11,629 nucleotides of DNA, taken from Eubacterium sp. CAG:786. Its GTDB lineage: Bacteria; Bacillota; Clostridia; Oscillospirales; Ruminococcaceae. The stretch covers positions 6,441 to 18,069 of the forward strand of contig HF989394.1 of assembly GCA_000432175.1 (NCBI GenBank), read 5' to 3'. Position 1 is the stretch's first letter. Every line of letters begins with the position of its first letter. The notes under the pieces were generated by a model. That model was not told the origin of the DNA. It worked only from the letters and a program-made list of their open reading frames with translations, and searched no databases. This document shows, piece after piece, positions 6,443 to 11,629 of this stretch. The position numbers and the translations under genes were made by a program.

Positions 6443-7000
6443 TTATAATCCGAGCAGCCCGTTTATCATTGCGATATCGCTGCTCTGTTCGTTCCCGGAG
6501 TTGTTCGCGGCAGGAACCACGCCGTCTATCTTCGGGATCTTTGTTTCCTTTGTGGGGAACGCCCACGCCTTGTCCTTTTTCAGCGCGGATATCTGCTCAT
6601 CGGCGCCGATAAGGTTGTCGCCGTCCAGATGTATCTTGCTCATGTCAAGCAGCGCCCGGACTGCGCGGGTGTCTACTGCGCCCTCGCTCATCAGCTTGCT
6701 TTCAACGGCATGGTCGAGGAGCGCCTGCTGGTACTTCTGCTCTGCCTGCTCGTTCTCAGCCCGCAGGCGTGATATCTCCGCCTGGAGTTCCTCGGGCTTC
6801 GCTTCACCGAGCTTCGCAAGCTGGTCTGCGAGGGTCTTGTTCCTGGTCTCCAGCGCGGAGTACTTCTCCTTATCGACGTAGCGCCCGTCCGCAAGGTTCG
6901 CGAGTTTTACGTCCTTGCTTGCGTCAAGGGCTGCTGAAAGCTCGTCGAGGGTCATACTCCTGTCGCCGAAGATCGCTTTGAGAAATGCTGTGTCTGCCAT
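6443..7000 (-). CDS. Capsid scaffolding protein, phage GP20 family
   Basis: A 185-residue acidic protein with a central coiled coil at about residues 45-110 (KYSALETRNKTLADQLAKLG, then ELQAEISRLRAENEQAEQKY). A globular C-terminal half follows, with LLDHAVESKLMSEGAVDTRAVRALLD and the hydrophobic KDKAWAFP segment. This domain order is that of the GP20 minor structural/scaffold family. It guides assembly of the capsid protein encoded next and is normally lost from mature heads. A GGAGG lies upstream of the ATG at 7000. It is the first gene after the 385-base non-coding gap, with no clear promoter of its own. Confidence 0.87.
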   Translation of the reverse strand: MADTAFLKAIFGDRSMTLDELSAALDASKDVKLANLADGRYVDKEKYSALETRNKTLADQLAKLGEAKPEELQAEISRLRAENEQAEQKYQQALLDHAVESKLMSEGAVDTRAVRALLDMSKIHLDGDNLIGADEQISALKKDKAWAFPTKETKIPKIDGVVPAANNSGNEQSSDIAMINGLLGL

Positions 7001-7079
7001 AGTTACCTCCTGAATTTATAAACGCGGGTCTGCCGCAGGTAGAGCCGGTTTAAACGCCTGGCTCACGGGCGTGATCGGT

Positions 7080-7136
7080 GGCGGCGGTGGGATTTGCACC
7101 CACGGGAGCGGAATCTGCTTCTTTTGTTACACCGCC
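7080..7136 (-). other. tRNA-like fold lacking a D arm
   Basis: On the minus strand GGCGGTG (7136-7130) and CGCCGCC (7086-7080) form a 7-bp acceptor-like stem with one G-U pair. It is followed by A and CCG, close to a discriminator base and CCA. Just inside is a perfect 5-bp T-arm-like stem GTGGG/CCCAC (7103-7087) around a 7-base loop TGCAAAT, which keeps C56 and A58 but not the T55 of tRNAs. Only 26 bases separate the two elements. They can form a weak anticodon-like arm but leave no room for a D arm. It is not a normal tRNA. It could be a remnant, a minimal tRNA mimic or a chance fold. Confidence 0.45.
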
Positions 7137-7138
7137 AT

Positions 7139-7163
7139 AAAAAAAGCGCCCCGAAGAGCGCTT
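7139..7163 (-). terminator. Rho-independent terminator 3 of 3
   Basis: On the minus strand AAGCGCTC (7163-7156) and GGGCGCTT (7151-7144) pair over 8 bp, with one U-G pair, around a UUCG tetraloop closed by C-G. Seven T residues end at 7139. It is the last of three such signals before the scaffold gene and lies 3 bases before the tRNA-like fold. The plus strand lacks a T tract, so it works on the minus strand only. Confidence 0.88.
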
Positions 7164-7176
7164 GGTTATTGGAATG

Positions 7177-7204
7177 AAAAAGCACCCTGTTTGGTGCAGG
7201 GTGC
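7177..7204 (-). terminator. Rho-independent terminator 2 of 3
   Basis: On the minus strand GCACCCTG (7204-7197) and CAGGGTGC (7189-7182) form a perfect 8-bp stem around a 7-base loop, followed by five T residues (7181-7177). It lies between terminators 1 and 3. It probably catches transcripts escaping the first terminator. Confidence 0.85.
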
Positions 7205-7214
7205 ATATGTGCTA

Positions 7215-7246
7215 AAAGAAAACCGCCCCGATTTCCCGAGGCGGTT
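7215..7246 (-). terminator. Rho-independent terminator 1 of 3, end of the candidate small RNA
   Basis: On the minus strand AACCGCC (7246-7240) and GGCGGTT (7227-7221) form a 7-bp stem around a 12-base interior, followed by TTCTTTT. The two A residues of the stem overlap the last two bases of the long-range helix of the candidate RNA, so the terminator abuts that fold directly. This defines a natural 3' end near 7215. Confidence 0.8.
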
Positions 7247-7369
7247 AAGATAGTGGTCATCTGGCAGGCGTCCAATTCTCCTGCATCTCTCGGGGTGCCC
7301 CCCTGTCAAGCCATCGGCGTGTGGACGTGGACGTATTCTTCCACCTCAGATAACCTACTAATATCTTAA
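7215..7369 (-). ncRNA. Candidate structured small RNA (about 150 nt) downstream of the toxin
   Basis: No known RNA family was recognised. The unit has a promoter (7402-7374), a predicted start near 7367 and a terminator ending near 7215. Its ends pair. TTAAGATA (7369-7362) matches TATCTTAA (7252-7245) over 8 bp; if transcription starts at 7367, the outermost one or two pairs would be lost. After a small internal loop GGTTATCTG (7355-7347) matches CAGATGACC (7263-7255) over 9 bp with one G-U. Inside are a hairpin GTGGA/TCCAC (7344-7340 with 7331-7327) with an 8-base loop, a short G/C hairpin near 7292-7305, and GCAGG/CCTGC (7284-7280 with 7268-7264) with an 11-base loop. The folds were read by eye and no folding program was run. 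It could be a regulatory RNA, a decoy or part of a toxin control unit; its function is unknown. Confidence 0.6.
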
Positions 7370-7373
7370 TTAT

Positions 7374-7402
7374 ATTATAGCACATTTATTCACGTTTGTA
7401 AA
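7374..7402 (-). promoter_or_regulatory. SigA/sigma70-type promoter for the candidate small RNA
   Basis: On the minus strand TTTACA (7402-7397) is followed after exactly 17 bases by a perfect TATAAT (7379-7374), with TGC directly before it, giving an extended -10. The promoter overlaps the last codons and stop of the MuF-toxin gene. It reads toward the non-coding gap, not into the toxin. It looks strong and independent of phage late control. Confidence 0.88.
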
Positions 7403-8933
7403 GGACTTTTTTATTCCTTATCAACCTATTCCATTCCTTTTCATCTATTTTCATAAATGTAATAATGGAATTTTTGATTGCCAGGTTATCCGCTGGGGTA
7501 ACAAGTCGCAATACTGTTTTGAAAGTTTCCGCACCATCACTGAATTTTTTAAGTATAAGTGCAGTATGTGGTTTGTTTGCTTCAATAATATAATCGGGCT
7601 CTTCAACTATTTCACGCATATATCCACAATATCTTTCAAAATCATTGGGGTGTCTGTCTTTGATGTGCAGAATACGCTCATCTGTAATAATAACCTCGTC
7701 TGTCTGAATATTCTCAGTCACGCACTTGTATATGTCAGTATTTATCTTGCCTATGTAATGCACATCGTTTACCGCCGTTTCACTTTCATTGGATTTTATT
7801 ATACTACTCTCACCGCGTGTTGTCAAGGGTTGTCCTGCACTGTTCCGCGCACCTCCCGGCATCACCGGAACCGGCTGACCGCGCGGCACGGCGGTTTCTG
7901 TGCCCTCTCTGTACTCGAGTTTTTCCGGCGCCCGTCCTCCGACGTACTTCTGATACCACTGCTCGTAATCCAGCTCACCGGACTTGATATCCTCCAGGTC
8001 GTCGTCCGGGTCTACCGCGACGGTGGTGCACCTGCAGTTCGGGTGCAGCGGCGGGAAGTTCACCCCGGGCTGCTTATCAGAAAGCTTGAACCGCCGCCCG
8101 TCCAGACCTCCGCAGACGTCGCAGGTTCGTTCCCCGAAGCTTGCCATGTATTCGTATTCCTCGAAGCCGCACGCCTTGTATGCGTCCAGCTCCGCAGTGT
8201 TGTGTATGTGGCTGCTCTCCGTCCGGATAAGCCGCAGGGCGTTGGAGCGGCTGACGTTCATGCGCTCCGCGAGCCGTTTGGACATATCCTGCACGCTTTC
8301 CCCGCGGATAAGCCCGGTGGTCAGCGTTTCCCGGAGCTGGTTCAGCAGCTCGAATTTGTGCTTCCACAGCCTGTCCGAGAAATTCGCTCCGCTCCAGGGA
8401 TAAGTCAGCGCATTTTCAACGACCTTTGAATTCACCGTCGCAAACGCCGAACTGTACCCGTAGCGGCTCTGGATATCGTATATCGCCTGGTAATAGCCGT
8501 CCGTGTAGTTCTCGCCCAGCAGCTGCCGGAACTGCTCGTTAGCCCTGGCGTACAGCTTTGAAAGCTCCGTGTCTATGCTGCCGTTAAGGCTCTCCAGCCG
8601 CGTTATCCGCGAACCGTAAGCCCGCGCGTCGTACTCCCGCATGAGACGCTCCCGGACTGCCGGGTCTTTCTCCCTGCGTATCTCCTCTATGTAGCCCTCG
8701 ACCGAGGTGCGCCACTCCAGCGCTTCCTCGCGGTTCAGGAATTTCACGGCGTCCGCGTAGTCCATGCCGTTTTCCGTCGCGAAACGGTTGTAGAAATCGT
8801 TTATCTCCCTGCGGATATTCGCAGCGGTGTCACGGTAGGCGTTCACAAGCCCGTTTGTGGCTTCAAGGCAGTTGCTGTACGCTCTAGCTTCCCGTATTTC
8901 CGAACGCTTCCTCCAGTACTCTCCGTTGTTCAT
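7386..8933 (-). CDS. MuF head morphogenesis protein fused to a C-terminal PBECR-type nuclease toxin
   Basis: The 515-residue protein has two parts. Residues ~1-180 are helical. The MuF domain spans about 185-305, with RLIRTESSHIHNTAELDAYK, then CDVCGGLDG (C271, C274) and PPLHPNCRC (H297, C300, C302), a probable metal-binding or disulfide knot. MuF proteins are minor head proteins packaged with DNA. A Pro/Gly/Ser-rich linker (about 330-385) leads to residues 390-515, which carry VHYIGKIN, ITDERILHIKDRHP, PDYIIEANKPHTALI and KNSIITFMKI. These are the pattern of phage Barnase-EndoU-colicin-RelE-like nucleases (PBECR, most like type 2). H423, R427 and H428 are candidate catalytic residues. DNA for this end is clearly A+T-rich. 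The ATG overlaps the portal gene by 50 bases, with GGAGG upstream. No immunity protein gene follows. Confidence 0.88.
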   Translation of the reverse strand: MNNGEYWRKRSEIREARAYSNCLEATNGLVNAYRDTAANIRREINDFYNRFATENGMDYADAVKFLNREEALEWRTSVEGYIEEIRREKDPAVRERLMREYDARAYGSRITRLESLNGSIDTELSKLYARANEQFRQLLGENYTDGYYQAIYDIQSRYGYSSAFATVNSKVVENALTYPWSGANFSDRLWKHKFELLNQLRETLTTGLIRGESVQDMSKRLAERMNVSRSNALRLIRTESSHIHNTAELDAYKACGFEEYEYMASFGERTCDVCGGLDGRRFKLSDKQPGVNFPPLHPNCRCTTVAVDPDDDLEDIKSGELDYEQWYQKYVGGRAPEKLEYREGTETAVPRGQPVPVMPGGARNSAGQPLTTRGESSIIKSNESETAVNDVHYIGKINTDIYKCVTENIQTDEVIITDERILHIKDRHPNDFERYCGYMREIVEEPDYIIEANKPHTALILKKFSDGAETFKTVLRLVTPADNLAIKNSIITFMKIDEKEWNRLIRNKKVLYKRE

Positions 8934-10305
8934 TCAGCCCTCCGAATGCGTCCATGCTGTCAGTGCCGTTCTCCTCGTCAAGCCGCTTCTGCTCTTCCTC
9001 CGGGTCCTTTGTCCAGGGGTGATTTTCGAGTATCGTACGACGGCTGATTATTCCCTCGGAATTGCGGCAGTTCGTGATCACCTCGCTCTCATTCACCGGC
9101 ATGTCAGTGTTGAACACCACGTCCAGCTTCTCAGGAGAGAAATCACCCTTTCCGGTGAGCGAGAAATACACGTCGATGAACCGCTTCATGCGCTGGAACG
9201 CCGCGAGCAGCGAAGCACCGAGCCCCGCGCAGTCGTTATCCAGCCCCATGTAGCGGAAGTACAGCGCCGTGCCGGAAGCATTCCCGAGGTCGGGGTCCTT
9301 GGTGTCAACGCCGTCCGCGAGGTCGTATATATCCCTGCGGTTCTTGTCGATGAACGCGAGGACTTCCGAAACGTTGACCTGCGGCTGAATGGTATCGACG
9401 CCGCCGTCGCTGTCCACCTTTATCGCGAGGGTCTTGCGCAGTTCGTCTACGAATTCCGCGAGGTCAGTTCCACCGTAATTTTTCAGTACGAAGATAAATT
9501 TCGCGATGTCCTGCAGCGCGTCGTTAGCAATGGAAGTCTGCCAGTTCACGCTGTCCACAAGCTCACCGATGAAGTACGCGAGCGGCAGTTCCTCCTCGTT
9601 GTATTTCAGCCAGATGAGCGGCACATCCGCCCAGTTGAACGGCTTCCCGTTGATGTGGAAGTGCGGGGTAAACCCGCTGCCGACCTGCTTGTAAAAGCTG
9701 TCCCGGCTCTGGAAGTACTGCACGCCGTCACGGCTCCAGTATTCCGCATGGTGCATGATTATCTTGGTCGTGCCCTGGTACTCGATACGGTCGTAGAAAC
9801 GGATAAAACCGTCAAGGCGGCTGTTTTCGGTGTCCGTCCAGAGCGGTATCAGCTCGTCGGAGGGCACCCGCATGAACCGCAGCCGGTCGTCCTCGAAATA
9901 CGGTATCAGGTAGGATATCCCGGACTTCACTGCGCCTTTCGCGAACGACTTCACCTTTGCCCGCAGCTCATCGTCAAAGAAGCCTGCAAGCGCCTGGGAA
10001 TACGCCGTGCTTTCCCCGGAAACGGTGAACGGCTTGGAAAGCAGGTAGTTTGCTTTCTGGTTCACCAGCTTACGCACCAGCGCGTGCTCTATCTTCGTGT
10101 TGGAACGCCTGGGAATGTCGTTCTGCTTTTCCTGTACAGCGCTGCGGTTGCGGTAATACTGCTCTGCCCGCTGTATCAGCGCACACTTGTCGGAAGCCCT
10201 GAACTCCGCTATTTCATTGGAGATTATCTGCTCCCAGGTCATTGCGCCGGAGCGCTCCAGCTGCGCCAGCGTGATGGCTGTTTCGGTATATGTCAAGCTG
10301 TTCAC
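8884..10305 (-). CDS. Portal protein, SPP1 gp6-like
   Basis: The 473-residue protein forms the dodecameric portal through which DNA enters the head. It starts MNSLTYTETAITLAQLERSG and has the family pattern IEHALVRKLVNQKANYLLSKPFTV at about residues 70-95. Further on are YLIPYFEDDRLRFMRVPSDELIPLWTD, then SVNWQTSIANDALQDIAKFIFVLKNYGG, and a C-terminal helical part including ASGTALYFRYMGLDNDCAGL. The last 50 bases are also read in another frame as the start of the MuF gene. The start is 2 bases after the terminase stop. Its length is typical of SPP1-type portals. Confidence 0.92.
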   Translation of the reverse strand: MNSLTYTETAITLAQLERSGAMTWEQIISNEIAEFRASDKCALIQRAEQYYRNRSAVQEKQNDIPRRSNTKIEHALVRKLVNQKANYLLSKPFTVSGESTAYSQALAGFFDDELRAKVKSFAKGAVKSGISYLIPYFEDDRLRFMRVPSDELIPLWTDTENSRLDGFIRFYDRIEYQGTTKIIMHHAEYWSRDGVQYFQSRDSFYKQVGSGFTPHFHINGKPFNWADVPLIWLKYNEEELPLAYFIGELVDSVNWQTSIANDALQDIAKFIFVLKNYGGTDLAEFVDELRKTLAIKVDSDGGVDTIQPQVNVSEVLAFIDKNRRDIYDLADGVDTKDPDLGNASGTALYFRYMGLDNDCAGLGASLLAAFQRMKRFIDVYFSLTGKGDFSPEKLDVVFNTDMPVNESEVITNCRNSEGIISRRTILENHPWTKDPEEEQKRLDEENGTDSMDAFGGLNEQRRVLEEAFGNTGS

Positions 10306-10307
10306 CT

Positions 10308-11555
10308 CTATTTCAGAATTGAAAGACCGCCGCCTCTGAGCGACTCCAGCGCGTACCGCATGGCGTCCATGAGGTGGTTGAAATCGTCGATGGGCTTGTT
10401 TATTGTGCGTCCGAACCTATCCTTTGCCCAGGTGTAGTTATAGATCTCCACAAGGAAGTTCTTGCAGCGCGGGTGAACGATCAGCTCGTAATCCTGTATG
10501 CGGTCGATACCGTTAAGGATAGAGTCCTTGCCTTTCTGAGCGGCGCGGACTCTCCGCAGACCCAGCGTGCGCAGTCGGTCGATGGACTTAGGCTCCGCGC
10601 TGTCGGCGGTAATGACCTCCTTTGCGTAGCCCATCTCTGTTATGCGATCTGCAATGCGCTCGTTGCTCATTCCGCGCTCGTACATCTCGTCGAACACCCA
10701 TATTTTCTTTGACTTCTCGTCAACCATACCAGCCCAGAACGCCGTCGGGTCGTTGGTGTAGCCGAAGTCCAGACCGAAGAAGCTGCGCGCCGTGTCCGGC
10801 AGGTCGGAAAGCTCGAATTCGGCTTCCCGGAAATTTTCGTACACCAGCCCGTCCACCATGCCCCAGTTGCCCAGCCCCGCGACCTGGTAGCGCCGGGGAT
10901 TATCGCGCTTCATTCTCTCGAAAACGCGCAGGTCTGCGGCGTCCAGGAACTCGTTACAGAGGTAGTTCGTGGTCTTTGCAAGGGTGTCGCTGTCGGAGGT
11001 ATCAAAGAAGCGTTTCTTGAGCCAGTGGTGCTCGTTCCAGGGATTGAACGTCAGCGTTATCTGCTTGAACAGCCCGTCCGGCACCTGCCCGCGGATACTC
11101 TCGTCGAGGGTGTCGAAGCTCTCCTCGCTGTCGATCTCGTAGGCTTCCTCTATCCACAGCCAGCAGAGCACGCCGACGTCAACGGTGATCGAGGTGACTT
11201 TCAGCGGGTCGTCCAGACCCCGGAAGTATATTTTCTGCCCGGTCGGGAGGTAGGTCATTTCAAGCGGGCTGAGGTTTATCTGCCAGTACTGCTGGACGCC
11301 GAGCCTTGCTATAGCCCATTTCAGCTCCGTGAAGCAGGAATTACGCAGCGTGTTGTAAGTCGCGCGGACTACCAGCAGGTTCGCCGCGCTGTACTTCATA
11401 AGATTTACGATGAACCACAGCGCGGAGGTCTTGCTCTTCTTGCTCGCACGGGAGCCTTTGCATACGCGGTACCTCCCCCGGAAGCGCCAGAATTCGCCGT
11501 AGCCACCGCCGACAAGCTCCGGGAGGTATATCCGCTTAGTCTGCAATTTTATCAT
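10308..11555 (-). CDS. Terminase large subunit, PBSX family
   Basis: This ATP-driven motor cuts concatemeric phage DNA and pumps it through the portal. With the ATG at 11555 it has 415 residues and starts MIKLQTKRIYLPELVGGGYG. The Walker A-like GSRASKKSKT lies at about 34-43, Walker B LWIEEA at about 133-138 and the coupling motif LTFNPW at about 168-173. The nuclease acidic residues are D263 (GLDFGYTNDP), D318 (ITADSAEPKS) and D397 (HLMDAMRYAL). A TTG three codons upstream (11564) could also start it, but MIKLQTKR is the usual kind of beginning. The gene overlaps the end of the small terminase gene by 20 bases, which suggests coupling. Confidence 0.93.
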   Translation of the reverse strand: MIKLQTKRIYLPELVGGGYGEFWRFRGRYRVCKGSRASKKSKTSALWFIVNLMKYSAANLLVVRATYNTLRNSCFTELKWAIARLGVQQYWQINLSPLEMTYLPTGQKIYFRGLDDPLKVTSITVDVGVLCWLWIEEAYEIDSEESFDTLDESIRGQVPDGLFKQITLTFNPWNEHHWLKKRFFDTSDSDTLAKTTNYLCNEFLDAADLRVFERMKRDNPRRYQVAGLGNWGMVDGLVYENFREAEFELSDLPDTARSFFGLDFGYTNDPTAFWAGMVDEKSKKIWVFDEMYERGMSNERIADRITEMGYAKEVITADSAEPKSIDRLRTLGLRRVRAAQKGKDSILNGIDRIQDYELIVHPRCKNFLVEIYNYTWAKDRFGRTINKPIDDFNHLMDAMRYALESLRGGGLSILK

Positions 11556-11629
11556 CGCCTGCAATCACCACCGGGATATTGCCCTCGACGTTCAGCTTGT
11601 CCGTAAACAGCCCGAACCGCTTCCCGAGG
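11536..11629 (-). CDS. Terminase small subunit, C-terminal end (runs off the window)
   Basis: Only the last 30 residues are present: LGKRFGLFTDKLNVEGNIPV, then VIAGDDKIAD and a stop at 11538-11536. The LGKR(F/Y)GLFT segment followed by a short beta strand and an acidic IAGDD end is the common C-terminal pattern of small terminases in PBSX-like phages. These recognise the packaging site and stimulate the large subunit. The frame overlaps the start of the large subunit gene, as expected for the pair. The rest of the gene lies beyond the window. Confidence 0.8.
   Translation of the reverse strand, partial: LGKRFGLFTDKLNVEGNIPVVIAGDDKIAD

Noticed and set aside
5186..6448. Long open frame on the plus strand opposite the capsid gene (420 codons)
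   Set aside because: It is antisense to the capsid and neighbouring genes, has no ribosome site and arises from codon bias.
7080..7136. A true functional tRNA gene
   Set aside because: The D arm is missing, the anticodon arm is weak, the T-loop lacks T55 and the end is CCG, not CCA. It was kept only as a tRNA-like fold.
7071..7253. Plus-strand open frame of 60 codons with a GGGGICTHG motif
   Set aside because: This motif is the usual false translation of the reverse strand of a tRNA-like 3' end; it supports the RNA fold rather than a protein.
7063..7275. Minus-strand open frame of 70 codons across the non-coding gap
   Set aside because: It runs through three terminator hairpins and part of the tRNA-like fold, has a poor start and no ribosome site, and its residues have no family pattern.
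7286..7314. TTGACA on the minus strand within the candidate RNA as a second promoter
   Set aside because: At 17 bases spacing the next hexamer is ATGCAG, with no -10 resemblance.
8857..10437. Long open frame on the plus strand opposite the portal gene (526 codons)
   Set aside because: It is antisense to a clear portal gene. GC-rich codons leave the opposite frame free of stops, and the translation shows no domain-like pattern.
1..11629. CRISPR arrays, insertion sequences or attachment sites
   Set aside because: I saw no repeat-spacer pattern, transposase or paired terminal repeats by eye; the window lies within the structural region of the prophage, away from its ends.

Overview
The window is a stretch of a temperate phage (prophage) from a Gram-positive host. 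All real genes lie on the minus strand, so the map reads from high to low coordinates. The order is terminase, portal, MuF, scaffold, capsid, connectors, contractile tail sheath and tube, tail chaperone, tape measure. Together with AGGAGG-type ribosome binding sites, this is the plan of the PBSX/skin (xkd/yqb) family of Bacillota. The GC-rich coding suggests a clostridial gut bacterium such as an Oscillospiraceae member, but that is inference. The sheath gene indicates a contractile (myovirus-type) tail.

Layout, in transcription order. (1) 11629-10308: the end of a small terminase gene and a complete large terminase gene. (2) 10305-7386: the portal gene and an overlapping MuF head protein whose last ~125 residues are a nuclease-toxin domain (PBECR type) in visibly A+T-rich DNA. 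(3) 7402-7001: a 385-base gap without a convincing protein gene. It holds a near-consensus promoter, a candidate structured RNA closed by 8 + 9 bp of long-range pairing, three Rho-independent terminators in a row, and a 57-nt tRNA-like fold lacking a D arm. (4) 7000-5258: scaffold, major capsid and a Pro/Ala-rich small protein. (5) 5283-3589: five small connector, closure and terminator genes, mostly with short overlaps. (6) 3588-1214: sheath, tube and a tail assembly chaperone with a clear -1 frameshift site (A AAA AAC) leading to a second open frame. (7) 1195-526: a membrane protein gene with its own promoter and terminator, inserted between chaperone and tape measure. (8) 553-1: the start of the tape measure gene, whose initiation is odd.

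The head genes package DNA and build the capsid. The connector genes join head to tail. Sheath, tube, chaperone and tape measure build the contractile tail. Two cargo-like units sit in this otherwise compact late operon: the MuF toxin end with its downstream RNA locus, and the membrane-protein unit. Each has an independent promoter and at least one terminator on the same strand as the late genes. Late transcription of the downstream genes must therefore read through these terminators or restart beyond them.

The best candidates for something undescribed are the RNA locus at about 7369-7215 and its place directly after an orphan toxin domain. The most secure single observations are the frameshift site, the two promoters and the four terminators, all read directly from the sequence.
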